DNA of 34,115 nucleotides from Phycisphaerae bacterium (GTDB lineage: Bacteria > Planctomycetota > Phycisphaerae > Sedimentisphaerales > UBA12454), in the NCBI GenBank assembly GCA_026386845.1, contig JAPLMW010000093.1:1-34115 (forward strand), read 5' to 3'. A program made the translations under genes and the position numbers. The notes under the pieces were generated by a model. It saw only the letters and a list, made by a program, of their open reading frames with translations, made no database searches and was not told the origin of the DNA. Below, one piece after another: positions 10,053 through 17,418 of the stretch (position 1 is its first letter; each line of letters opens with the position of its first letter).

Positions 10053-10372
10053 AAATTTGCTCCATCCTGACAAATTTAAATAACCTTTTAATTTTTTTGC
10101 CTCGAACATTTTGAAATCCTGTCAAAATTTATAGTTTATGCGCATTACTTAAATTCAGGCTGAATCGTTTTTAGGTTTGTCCGTAAACCCTGCGTTAAAT
10201 CCTGCGGCCCTAAAGCCGGCAAAAACCCGCCGGCACGGGCAACAAAATGCCCTTCCTCCTTAAACCCCAAATGGCAAGTAAATTCTATCAGACCTTTAGT
10301 CATATTGCAAGATAAAAACGCCATTACAATTCTTTCAACAAGCCTTTTTAACAAAAGAACTTCCGTTATTTA

Positions 10373-10401
10373 TTGACAGTCGCTTAAACTGTCTGTAATT
10401 T
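10373..10401 (+). promoter_or_regulatory. Candidate sigma-70 promoter for the dapL operon
   Basis: A perfect TTGACA -35 box at 10373-10378 is followed by a 17-nt spacer and a weak -10 (TAATTT, 10396-10401). The arms GACAG/CTGTC form a short inverted repeat across the -35 and spacer. The -10 match is only half of consensus. Confidence 0.35.
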
Positions 10402-10413
10402 AGCTTACACTTT

Positions 10414-10427
10414 CTGCGATATCGCAG
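10414..10427. promoter_or_regulatory. 14-bp perfect palindrome upstream of dapL, possible operator
   Basis: CTGCGATATCGCAG is a perfect palindrome located 13 bp after the proposed -10 and 64 bp before the dapL start. Its place in the untranslated leader or promoter-proximal region fits a dimeric repressor site, but no regulator is identifiable from the window. Confidence 0.3.
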
Positions 10428-10491
10428 GATATATCGGCTTGTTTTTTCCATAATATAACTTGTTCATTTTATTGACTTTAATGAAACAGCT

Positions 10492-11718
10492 ATGATTAAA
10501 ATTAATGAAAATTACCTTAAATTACAATCTGGCTATCTTTTTCCGGAAATTTCCCGCAGGGTAAAAACATTTTCGGCAAAAAACCCTGATGCAAGGATTA
10601 TCAGACTTGGAATTGGCGATGTAACAGAGCCGTTGCCTCCCGCAATTATTGAGGCTATGCACCGTGCCGTTGACCAGATGGGCAGCAGAGACGAAGTTAA
10701 AGGGTATGGCCCTGAGCAGGGCTATGATTTTCTGATAGATGCGATAATCGCCAATGATTACAAAAGCCGGGGCGTAAGTCTCGAAAGGACAGAGGTTTTC
10801 GTCAGCGATGGCGCAAAATGCGATACGGGCAACATACAGGAAATTTTCGGTATTGATAACGTAATTGCTGTAACCGACCCTGTGTATCCTGTTTATGTTG
10901 ATACCAATGTGATGGCCGGCAGAACCGGTAAAGCCGACAAAAATGGGCGGTTTACGGGGATAGTTTATATGCCGGCTACGGCCGATAATAATTTCGTTCC
11001 TGAATTGCCTGCCCAGAAGGTTGACCTGATTTATTTATGCTTTCCCAATAACCCCACCGGTGCGGTTGCTGCAAAAGAGCAGCTTAAAAAATGGGTCGAT
11101 TTCGCGAAAAAAAATAAAGCGATAATTTTGTTTGATGCCGCTTATGAGGCGTTTATTTCCGATAATATTATCCCTCACTCAATTTATGAGATTGAAGGAG
11201 CAAAACAGGTCGCGATTGAATTTCGCAGTTTCAGCAAGACTGCCGGTTTTACCGGACTAAGATGCGCATTTACCGTCGTTCCTAAAGAATTGAAAGCCTG
11301 GACATCCGATGGCAGAGCCATCGAGATAAATCCAATATGGAACAGACGGCACTGCACGAAATTCAACGGCGCAAGCTATGTTTCGCAGGCGGCGGCGGCG
11401 GCGGTTTACAGCGAGCAGGGCAGGAAACAAGTTCGCAAAGTCATAGAGCTTTATATGTCAAATGCCGCACTTATTGTCGGCGCACTCAAAAAATTAGGCT
11501 TCGAAGTTTACGGCGGTGTCAATGCTCCATACATCTGGCTCAGAACGCCGAACAAAATGAGTTCGTGGGAATTTTTTGATTTTCTGCTCGAAAAAGCAAA
11601 TGTTGTCTGCACGCCCGGCAGCGGATTCGGCGCAGCAGGAGAAGGTTTTGTTCGATTAAGCGCATTCGGCAATCCCGCAAACGTGGCAGAAGCGATGGAA
11701 CGCTTTAAAAAACTGTAA
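10492..11718 (+). CDS. dapL: LL-diaminopimelate aminotransferase
   Basis: A 408-residue PLP enzyme of fold type I that converts tetrahydrodipicolinate and glutamate directly to LL-diaminopimelate in the cytoplasm, for lysine and peptidoglycan. The N-terminus ([16 protein letters not shown]) and the [11 protein letters not shown] stretch at 41-50 are typical of DapL. NNPTG is at 186-190, DAAYE at 215-219, and the PLP-binding lysine is K249 in [12 protein letters not shown]. Length matches the family (about 400-410). A (GGC)n run encodes five alanines near residue 300. The ATG start lacks a strong Shine-Dalgarno sequence. It is the first gene of a plus-strand run and sits 11 nt before folK. DapL is the usual lysine route in Planctomycetota and Chlamydiae, which supports the phylum call. 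Confidence 0.96.
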   Translation: MIKINENYLKLQSGYLFPEISRRVKTFSAKNPDARIIRLGIGDVTEPLPPAIIEAMHRAVDQMGSRDEVKGYGPEQGYDFLIDAIIANDYKSRGVSLERTEVFVSDGAKCDTGNIQEIFGIDNVIAVTDPVYPVYVDTNVMAGRTGKADKNGRFTGIVYMPATADNNFVPELPAQKVDLIYLCFPNNPTGAVAAKEQLKKWVDFAKKNKAIILFDAAYEAFISDNIIPHSIYEIEGAKQVAIEFRSFSKTAGFTGLRCAFTVVPKELKAWTSDGRAIEINPIWNRRHCTKFNGASYVSQAAAAAVYSEQGRKQVRKVIELYMSNAALIVGALKKLGFEVYGGVNAPYIWLRTPNKMSSWEFFDFLLEKANVVCTPGSGFGAAGEGFVRLSAFGNPANVAEAMERFKKL

Positions 11719-11729
11719 AAGGAATACAA

Positions 11730-12530
11730 ATGTCCGGTGAGACAGCAGCATATATCGGCCTTGGCAGCAACTTAGGCAACAGGGAAAAGAATATAAACAA
11801 AGCTCTTGATGCGATTGCCGCCGACAAACATATAAAACTATTCCGAACAAGCAGCATAATAGAAACAAAACCGCTGATGGATTCGGCAAGCTCACCACGG
11901 GCAGGAAATAAACAGCGGGATTATCTGAATAGTGTCGCTGAAATAAAAACAAATCTAAAAGCCGTCAGTCTGCTGAAAATCTTAAAAAAGATTGAAACTA
12001 AACTGGGCAGAAAATTAACTAATGAAAAATGGTCATCAAGAACAATTGACCTTGATATACTTTTGTTCGGCAATAAAAATATTCATAAAAAAAATCTCGT
12101 CATACCCCACAGACAAATGCATTTGAGGTCATTTGTTCTGAAAAGTCTTTGCGAACTTGACTTGCAGACAGTTCATCCGGTGCTTAAAGAGAGCGTTTCT
12201 GTTCTTTACAGCAGATTAAACGGCAGAGATTTTTATTTTGACGAGAATCGTCCGCAGCTTATTTCGATTGCAGGCGTAATCGGTGCAGGTAAAACCACTC
12301 TTGCAGAAGGTTTAAGAGATTTATTCGGATTTAGACTGATAAAAGAGGCTTATGATGCCAATCCTTTTTTGTCGAAGGTTTACGCGGGCCAAAAATCTCT
12401 TGCTCTCGACAGCCAGATGTTTTTCTTACTGAGTCAGTGTGACCAGTTAAAGCCTGACAGTTTCACCGGCCGTGATGTTGCCGTAAGCGATTATATAATG
12501 GACAAGGAAATGATTTACGCCCGTCTCTGA
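11730..12530 (+). CDS. folK: HPPK (FolK) fused to the N-terminal half of a deoxynucleoside kinase; stops at an in-frame TGA
   Basis: Residues 1-165 are 6-hydroxymethyl-7,8-dihydropterin pyrophosphokinase of folate synthesis: YIGLGSNLGN at the start, then KWSSRTIDLDILLFG and IPHRQMHLRSFVL. Residues 176-266 begin a deoxynucleoside kinase: P-loop GVIGAGKTT at 182-190, then NPFL and a DYIMDKEMIYARL segment. The frame then meets TGA at 12528-12530, yet the same frame carries on with the rest of the kinase (LDAVQFEIYRKV). The folate enzyme should be complete; the kinase part alone lacks its LID arginines and should be inactive unless the TGA is read through. Residues 50-60 (DSASSPRAG) look like an in-frame repeat insertion. 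AAGGA precedes the ATG; dapL lies 11 nt upstream. Confidence 0.88.
   Translation: MSGETAAYIGLGSNLGNREKNINKALDAIAADKHIKLFRTSSIIETKPLMDSASSPRAGNKQRDYLNSVAEIKTNLKAVSLLKILKKIETKLGRKLTNEKWSSRTIDLDILLFGNKNIHKKNLVIPHRQMHLRSFVLKSLCELDLQTVHPVLKESVSVLYSRLNGRDFYFDENRPQLISIAGVIGAGKTTLAEGLRDLFGFRLIKEAYDANPFLSKVYAGQKSLALDSQMFFLLSQCDQLKPDSFTGRDVAVSDYIMDKEMIYARL
11880..11905 (+). repeat. Probable in-frame palindromic-repeat insertion in folK
   Basis: The stretch TTCGGCAAGCTCA resembles the core TTCGACAAGCTCA of the palindromic element at 33920-33938. It encodes DSASSPRAG between PL and RDYLN, where FolK proteins usually have only a few residues (for example PLGPQDQPDYLN in E. coli). The boundaries are estimated. 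Confidence 0.5.
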
Positions 12531-12848
12531 CTCGACGCGGTGCAGTTTGAGATATACAGAAAAGTCAATGCTGTTATGACTAAAACAGTTGCTGAGCCGG
12601 TATTGGCGATATATCTTAAAGTTCCGCCGCAAAAGGCTCTTGAGCGGATAAAAAAACGCAGCCGTCCGTATGAGCAGGGCATTGATTCAGGTTTTCTTGA
12701 AAAGCTTCATATCGGCTACGAAAAACTCTTCGAGACGTTTAATCGCTGTCCGGTGATAACGATAGATGCCGGTGCAGTTGATTTTCGGCAGAAACAGGAA
12801 ATCGAAGCAATCGGCAAGAAGATTAATTATTATATTGGGCGGGACTGA
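12531..12848 (+). pseudogene. C-terminal half of the deoxynucleoside kinase, separated by the in-frame TGA
   Basis: Directly after the TGA, in the same frame, the codons continue with LDAVQFEIYRKVNAVM and the kinase LID segment ERIKKRSRPYEQGI, ending at TGA 12846-12848. The ORF track lists it from GTG 12540 as a 102-residue protein. On its own it has no P-loop and no clear ribosome-binding site. The reading frame is intact on both sides, so one base change restores the full fusion; a TCA serine codon is the simplest precursor. A nonsense mutation, a sequencing error and programmed readthrough are all possible. Confidence 0.75.
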
Positions 12849-12856
12849 AAAGGAAA

Positions 12857-12888
12857 TAAGGAAGTAAAGAGGTAAAGAAGTAAGGAAA
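12857..12888 (+). repeat. Dispersed purine repeat (TAAGGAAGTAAAGAGG type), copy 1
   Basis: These 32 bases are identical to 24176-24207. A third copy at 33911-33957 is interrupted by a palindrome. Similar AAGGAAATAAGG units continue on both sides (12849-12894), right up to the panC ATG, so the repeat provides the ribosome-binding site of panC. Confidence 0.9.
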
Positions 12889-12895
12889 TAAGGAA

Positions 12896-13741
12896 ATGAA
12901 AATTGTTAAAGCGATAGACAAAATGAGAAAGATTGTCGCAAAGGCAAAATCAGCCGGTAGGAAAATCGGGTTGGTGCCGACGATGGGAGCTCTGCACGAA
13001 GGACATTTTTCGCTTATAAGGGCCGCTAAAAAGCAGACAAAATTTGTAGTTGTGAGTATTTTTGTAAATCCTACGCAATTCGGCCCCGGCGAAGACCTTG
13101 CTAAATATCCGCGACCGTTTAAGAAAGATATAAATGCCTGCAGAAAGCTGGGGGTTGATGTTGTTTTTGCGCCGACGGTTGGACAAATGTATCCTGAGAA
13201 AAATTTTGCCTGGATAAATGTCGAAAAGCTCAGCGAATCTTTGTGCGGCAAAAGCCGACCGGGGCATTTCAGAGGTGTCGCCACGGTTTGCGGCAAACTT
13301 TTCAATATTGTTCAGCCGGATTTTGCTTTTTTCGGCCAGAAAGACGCTCAACAGACAATTGTTATACAGCGGATGGCTGCTGATTTGAATATGCCGCTCA
13401 AAATTGTTGTCTGTCCGACTGTTCGTGAAAAAGACGGACTTGCGATGAGCAGCAGAAACGTGTATTTAAAATCGAAGGAAAGAAAAGATGCTGCGCTATT
13501 GTATGCCGCTCTGCAGGAAGCGGAGGTTTTCATTGCGGCGGGCGAGCGAAAGAGCAAAACGCTGGTCAGTCAGATGAAAAAAATTCTTAAAATCAGCAGG
13601 CAGATTAAAATAGATTATATAAAGATTGTCGATGCGAAAACACTCGAAGATGTTAGTCGAGTAAAAGGCAAAGTTCTGATTGCTGTTGCGGTAAAAATCG
13701 GCAAAACTCGATTGATTGACAATTGTTTAGTTGATGTTTAG
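12896..13741 (+). CDS. panC: Pantoate--beta-alanine ligase (pantothenate synthetase)
   Basis: A 281-residue cytoplasmic enzyme that joins pantoate and beta-alanine using ATP, the last step of pantothenate synthesis. The nucleotidyltransferase HIGH-like motif is LHEGH (H34, H37) in VPTMGALHEGH. FVNPTQFGPGEDLAKYPR, PGHFRGVATVCGKLF, FGQKDAQQ and the C-terminal loop REKDGLAMSSRNVYL are all present. Length matches the family (about 280). The ATG lies at the end of a run of AAGGAA repeats, one at suitable spacing. The next gene, panD, makes its beta-alanine substrate, so the pair forms a functional unit. Confidence 0.97.
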   Translation: MKIVKAIDKMRKIVAKAKSAGRKIGLVPTMGALHEGHFSLIRAAKKQTKFVVVSIFVNPTQFGPGEDLAKYPRPFKKDINACRKLGVDVVFAPTVGQMYPEKNFAWINVEKLSESLCGKSRPGHFRGVATVCGKLFNIVQPDFAFFGQKDAQQTIVIQRMAADLNMPLKIVVCPTVREKDGLAMSSRNVYLKSKERKDAALLYAALQEAEVFIAAGERKSKTLVSQMKKILKISRQIKIDYIKIVDAKTLEDVSRVKGKVLIAVAVKIGKTRLIDNCLVDV

Positions 13742-13780
13742 AATATGGCGAGCTTTGTTTATTAATTTTCAGGTGAAATT

Positions 13781-14137
13781 ATGTTTATTAAGGTATTAAA
13801 GAGCAAGATTCATCGTGCGACAGTTACAGATGCACTTATAGATTATCCCGGAAGCATCGGAATAGATGCGGCGCTATTAGAAGAATCCGGCATAGTGCCT
13901 TACGAACTTGTGCTTGTTGCTGATGTAACCAACGGCGCGCGTCTCGAGACATACGTTGTGCCTGAACCGGCAAAGTCAGGGAAGGTAACTATTCTCGGCG
14001 CTGCCGCAAAGCTTATGAAGAAGGGGGATAAGGTGATTGTGATGAGTTTTGCGTATCTTGAGCCTGCTGACGCAAGGCATATGAGGCCTAAAGTCGTTAT
14101 GGTTGACGAATTAAACGGCATTAAAGAATCACTTTAA
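13781..14137 (+). CDS. panD: Aspartate 1-decarboxylase
   Basis: A 118-residue pyruvoyl enzyme that decarboxylates aspartate to beta-alanine for PanC. It starts with the family hallmark LKSKIHRATVT. The self-cleavage site Gly24-Ser25 lies in YPGSIGID; cleavage would generate the pyruvoyl group at Ser25. DVTNGARLETYVV and the GAAAKLM...GDKVIVMSF stretch are conserved. Length is typical. AGGTGA precedes the ATG at good spacing. It lies 39 nt after panC and 3 nt before lgt, so it is probably cotranscribed. Confidence 0.97.
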   Translation: MFIKVLKSKIHRATVTDALIDYPGSIGIDAALLEESGIVPYELVLVADVTNGARLETYVVPEPAKSGKVTILGAAAKLMKKGDKVIVMSFAYLEPADARHMRPKVVMVDELNGIKESL

Positions 14138-14140
14138 AAT

Positions 14141-15112
14141 ATGCATCCGGAACTTTTCAGAATTCCGTTCACCGAACTTACGGTCAAAAGTTACGGTGTT
14201 ATGATGGTCTGCGGTTTTATCGCGGCGATATATATTATCCGCAGACTTTCGCGCGGTATGGGCGAAAACGCCGAGCACGTAACGACCGCGGCCTTGTATA
14301 GCCTTATTGCCGGCGTCGCGGGCGCGAGGATTTTTTACGTTATTCATTACTGGCAGCAGTTCAGGGGCAGAGGAATTGTTGAGATGTTCGCAGTCTGGAA
14401 TGGCGGGTTAGAACTTCTCGGCGGAGTCCTGCTGGCAATTCTTATTATAGTTGTTTATCTGTGGGCAAAAAAGCTGCCTGTAAGGCGCTATCTTGATATT
14501 CTTGGCGTAGGTTTGATGCTGGCTCTTGTTTTCGGCAGGCTCGGCTGTTTTTTTAACGGCTGCTGTTACGGCAGGCCGACGAATTCTTTTATTTCAGTGC
14601 GTTTTCCTTATGGCTCGCTGGCCTATCAGAGTCAGGTCAGGCCGGATGCCGAAAGGCATAGATTAAAACCTTATTTTGATTTGCCTGACGATTTTTTTAG
14701 TTATATTCCGCAGGAGGGCAGGTCTTATTTAAAGCCCTTTGACCAATTAACACCGCAGCAAAGGCTTGAAGTAACTGAAGGGCCGTTTCGCTGTCTTGCG
14801 GTTTGGCCGACACAGATTTTTGAATCTTTTTGTGCCCTTGCGGCCGCCTTTCTGCTTTATCTTCATCGCAAGAAAGGAATCAAGCTGCAAAAAAGCGGGG
14901 CAAAGATACCGTTCTTTTTCAGGAGCGGCGTTACATTTGCGCTGATGTTTATAATTTACGGCACGATGAGATTTTTTATTGAGTTTTTGCGCGACGACAA
15001 TCCATTTGGCGCCAACGGCCTTACTGTTTCGCAGAATTTAAGTATCACACTTGTGATTGGAAATATTTTGCTTATATGGCTTTTTGCCAAAATGTCGCCA
15101 GACGCTCCATAG
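14141..15112 (+). CDS. lgt: Prolipoprotein diacylglyceryl transferase
   Basis: A 323-residue inner-membrane enzyme that transfers diacylglycerol from phosphatidylglycerol to the lipobox cysteine of prolipoproteins. Several hydrophobic helices are visible. NGGLELLGG is at 87-95 and the Lgt signature region FGRLGCFFNGCCYG at 131-144. A hydrophilic insertion of about 70 residues after the signature (about 150-225) makes it longer than the usual 260-290. WPTQIFESF and FFIEFLRDDNP match the C-terminal part of the family. The last residues (DAP) and the TAG stop are encoded by a palindromic hairpin element, so the native C-terminus was probably altered by that insertion. It starts 3 nt after panD. 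Confidence 0.95.
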   Translation: MHPELFRIPFTELTVKSYGVMMVCGFIAAIYIIRRLSRGMGENAEHVTTAALYSLIAGVAGARIFYVIHYWQQFRGRGIVEMFAVWNGGLELLGGVLLAILIIVVYLWAKKLPVRRYLDILGVGLMLALVFGRLGCFFNGCCYGRPTNSFISVRFPYGSLAYQSQVRPDAERHRLKPYFDLPDDFFSYIPQEGRSYLKPFDQLTPQQRLEVTEGPFRCLAVWPTQIFESFCALAAAFLLYLHRKKGIKLQKSGAKIPFFFRSGVTFALMFIIYGTMRFFIEFLRDDNPFGANGLTVSQNLSITLVIGNILLIWLFAKMSPDAP

Positions 15113-15128
15113 CTTTAGCGACGGAGCG
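15103..15128. repeat. Palindromic hairpin element at the lgt 3' end (CCATAGC family)
   Basis: CGCTCC at 15103-15108 pairs with GGAGCG at 15123-15128, with AGCTTTAGC in between. The lgt stop TAG (15110-15112) lies inside it. The sequence is related to the hairpin at 33986-34016 (both share CCATAGC and a GCG.CGG 3' half). It lies between convergent lgt and bioF-like genes and could help terminate both transcripts. Confidence 0.7.
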
Positions 15129-15154
15129 AAGCAGGATAAATTTCCCGCCCCAAA

Positions 15155-16315
15155 TTAGCCACGAATTACCACATCTAACGTTTTGCAAAGCGAATCTATT
15201 TGTTCTTTTGTGTGGTCGCACTGGATGGAAATTCGCAGTCTCGCTGTTCCGGGCGCAACTGTCGGCGGACGAATCGCAACAACCAGAAATCCTTTTTCAA
15301 AAAGCTTTTCCGAGACTTCAAGCGTCTTTTTATTATCGCCAATAATTACAGGAATTATATGGCTGCTGCTTTGACCTGTATTGAGACCCAGTTTTTTCAG
15401 TTTCTGGCGCAAATAATCAGCGTTTTCTTTTAGCCTTTTTCTTTTATCTTTTGCGGTTTTGATTATTTCGATTGCGCAAAGAGCGGCAGCCGAATTTGCG
15501 GGCAGCGGGGCGGTCGTATAAATAAATGGTCTTGCCTTGTTTATCAGATAATCAATCACGTATTTATCGCTGACAACAAAACCGCCCATGCAGCCTGCGG
15601 CCTTGCTTAATGTTGCAATAATTATATCAACATTATTCAGCAAGCCTAATTCTTCCGCCAGACCTGCGCCGGTTTCACCCATACAGCCAAAGGCGTGGGC
15701 TTCATCAACGATTAAATATGCGTTGTATTTTTTCTTTAGTTCGACGAGTTTTTTTAATTCAGCGAAATCACCATCCATTGAAAAGATAGTTTCGGTAACG
15801 ATAAATTTACGGTTGTATTTGTCAGAGGCGAGAAAATTTTCTATTTTGTCGAATTGTGTTCGGTGATACGTTCTGAACTGGGCTTCGCTGCCTTTTGCGG
15901 CATCGATTATTGAGGCATGGTTAAGTTTATCAAGCAGAATCAAATCTCCTTTTTGCGGGATTGTCTGCAAAACGGCAAGATTTGCCATATATCCTGTCGG
16001 GAAAACAAGAGCGGCTTGTTTGCCGAACATTTGAGCTAATTTTTCTTCCAGTTCGATATGCGGTCTTATTGTTCCGCTGATAAGTCTTGATGCGGCTGAG
16101 CCGACGCCGAATTTATCCATCGCTTCTTTGGCGGCAGCGGAGATTAGCGGATTATTTGCCAGATTGAGGTAATTATTGCTGCAAAACAGCACTTTTTCAG
16201 CGTTTCCGACCCGAATCACAGGCCCTGCAGCAGAATCGATGCTTAGCAGTTTTCGCAGGAGATTGTCCTGCCGGAGCCGGTTTAGCTGTTCTTTTATAAA
16301 ATCAAAGCTACTCAT
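15155..16315 (-). CDS. 8-amino-7-oxononanoate synthase / glycine C-acetyltransferase family enzyme
   Basis: A 386-residue PLP enzyme of the alpha-oxoamine synthase family, which condenses an acyl-CoA with an amino acid. SNNYLNLANNP is at 46-56, the substrate loop GSAASRLISGT at 72-82, DEAHAFG at 204-210, and the PLP lysine is K238 in LSKAAGCMGG. The C-terminal AIRPPTVAPGTARLRISI resembles BioF (AONS, biotin synthesis) and the closely related KBL (threonine breakdown). No other biotin or threonine gene is nearby, so the substrate stays open. It is convergent with lgt, 42 bp away, and divergent from the rhomboid gene. Confidence 0.9.
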   Translation of the reverse strand: MSSFDFIKEQLNRLRQDNLLRKLLSIDSAAGPVIRVGNAEKVLFCSNNYLNLANNPLISAAAKEAMDKFGVGSAASRLISGTIRPHIELEEKLAQMFGKQAALVFPTGYMANLAVLQTIPQKGDLILLDKLNHASIIDAAKGSEAQFRTYHRTQFDKIENFLASDKYNRKFIVTETIFSMDGDFAELKKLVELKKKYNAYLIVDEAHAFGCMGETGAGLAEELGLLNNVDIIIATLSKAAGCMGGFVVSDKYVIDYLINKARPFIYTTAPLPANSAAALCAIEIIKTAKDKRKRLKENADYLRQKLKKLGLNTGQSSSHIIPVIIGDNKKTLEVSEKLFEKGFLVVAIRPPTVAPGTARLRISIQCDHTKEQIDSLCKTLDVVIRG

Positions 16316-16328
16316 TTAAATTTTCCGA

Positions 16329-16358
16329 TTGAACAAACCACGGTTTTTCCGATATTAT
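16329..16358 (+). promoter_or_regulatory. Candidate promoter for the rhomboid gene
   Basis: TTGAAC (16329-16334), an 18-nt spacer and TATTAT (16353-16358) lie in the 82-bp divergent gap, 39 bp before the rhomboid ATG. The -10 matches five of six consensus bases. Confidence 0.4.
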
Positions 16359-16397
16359 AAGAGAAGCGTCGATAAAACAATAATTTTGGGACAATTT

Positions 16398-17252
16398 ATG
16401 GGAATTTACGACAGGGATTATTACCGGCCTGACTACGAGGAGCAGGCAGGCCCTCCGCAGATGCAGTTCAGATTACCGCAGTTAACGCCTGTCGTTAAAT
16501 GGCTTTTGTTGCTTAACGTCGGGATATTTCTGCTGTGTATTATCGTAAAACCTGTCGGCGGATTTATTTACGAATGGTTCAGTGTCGATTCGACCTCTTT
16601 TGCCCGTTATTCTCAGATTTGGCGATTAATTGGTTATCAGTTTCTGCACGACCCTACGACCTTGTGGCATCTGGCTATGAATATGATGGGTCTGTATTTT
16701 CTTGGTCCGACACTTGAGCGGTTCTGGCACGGCAAAAAGTTTCTGATTTTCTATCTTGTTTGCGGTGTTGCGGGCGGAGTTTGTTATCTGCTGCTTACGG
16801 CACTGGGCATAACTGCACCGGGTATTCTTATCGGCGCCTCCGGCGCAATACTTGGAGTATTTGCAGCCTGCGCAATATTGTTTCCGCAGTTTGTGGTGAT
16901 TTTATTTATATTTCCTGTTCCTATCCGCCGTGCAGCGGTAATTTTTACATTTATTTATATTGTCAGCATCTTCATAGGTGCAGTCAATGCCGGCGGCGAT
17001 GCGGCCCATCTTGCAGGTATGGCAGTCGGCGCCGGATATGTATATCTTTGGCCGAGATGGAAAAACAGATATAAAATTGTTTCACATACCGATGACTGGG
17101 AGAAGAAATTCAAAGCCTACAGCGAACTCCAGAAAGAAGTTGACAGGATTTTAGTCAAGGTCAACGAGCAAGGTATTTCAAGCCTGACAAGAAAAGAAAA
17201 AAAGACGCTTGAAGAAGCTACGAAATTGGAACAAATGAAAAGCGGATTATAA
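16398..17252 (+). CDS. Rhomboid family intramembrane serine protease
   Basis: A 284-residue polytopic membrane protease. The catalytic serine is S148 in GASGAILG and the catalytic histidine H204 in AAHLAGMAVG. H91 and N95 in WHLAMNMMG match the conserved HxxxN of the rhomboid core. About six transmembrane helices span residues 33-218, followed by a charged cytoplasmic tail with a short helix (SELQKEVDRIL...RKEKKTLEEA). The ORF track begins at TTG 16329, but ATG 16398 has GGGA upstream and gives the usual MGIYDRDYYRPDY opening, so this start was chosen. Substrates are unknown. Confidence 0.93.
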   Translation: MGIYDRDYYRPDYEEQAGPPQMQFRLPQLTPVVKWLLLLNVGIFLLCIIVKPVGGFIYEWFSVDSTSFARYSQIWRLIGYQFLHDPTTLWHLAMNMMGLYFLGPTLERFWHGKKFLIFYLVCGVAGGVCYLLLTALGITAPGILIGASGAILGVFAACAILFPQFVVILFIFPVPIRRAAVIFTFIYIVSIFIGAVNAGGDAAHLAGMAVGAGYVYLWPRWKNRYKIVSHTDDWEKKFKAYSELQKEVDRILVKVNEQGISSLTRKEKKTLEEATKLEQMKSGL

Positions 17253-17358
17253 CCCCCACACCTATTTGCACTGTGTTTGGGCAAATAGAAACCGACCCAA
17301 AGTTGGTTTTATCGACAAAGTTTAAATTTGTTTCCCCAATGCAAATAGGTGTGGGGGT
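17252..17358. repeat. 107-bp element with perfect 19-bp terminal inverted repeats
   Basis: ACCCCCACACCTATTTGCA (17252-17270) is the exact reverse complement of 17340-17358, with 69 nt between. GCAAATAG occurs again inside at 17281-17288, so the left arm could pair with either the inner or the outer copy. A further small palindrome (ACAAA...TTTGT) lies inside. It begins at the last base of the rhomboid stop codon and abuts the terminator of the opposing operon. It may be a MITE-like unit or a structured 3' end. Confidence 0.85.
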
Positions 17359-17385
17359 AAAAAAAGCCCCTTCGCAAGAAGGGGC
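17359..17385 (-). terminator. Rho-independent terminator of the sigma-factor operon
   Basis: Read on the minus strand, GCCCCTTC, a TTGC loop and GAAGGGGC form a perfect 8-bp stem followed by seven T. It lies about 34 nt past the stop of the coiled-coil gene. Confidence 0.9.
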
Positions 17386-17418
17386 CTTTACCATAAGGGA
17401 AGCCGTTAAAACAGGTTT

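Larger units (their letters stand above)
10053..10491. other. Divergent intergenic region between the giant secreted gene and dapL
   Basis: This 439-bp gap separates divergent genes. The side near 10060-10067 holds the ribosome-binding site of the minus-strand giant gene. Two adjacent small hairpins lie at 10215-10234 (GCCGGC, 8-nt loop, GCCGGC) and 10237-10252 (GGGCA, 6-nt loop, TGCCC). A likely dapL promoter is at 10373-10401 and a perfect 14-bp palindrome at 10414-10427. A 69-codon minus-strand ORF with a TTG start (10145-10354) overlaps the hairpins; it has no recognisable domain and was not called. Confidence 0.6.

Noticed and set aside
10145-10354. 69-codon minus-strand ORF upstream of the giant gene
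   Set aside because: TTG start, no ribosome-binding site, no recognisable domain, and it runs through two hairpins; it is recorded only as part of the intergenic entry.
12528-12560. Selenocysteine at the in-frame TGA of the FolK-kinase fusion
   Set aside because: No convincing bacterial SECIS hairpin directly downstream and no conserved cysteine expected at this site of the kinase; kept only as a remote option.
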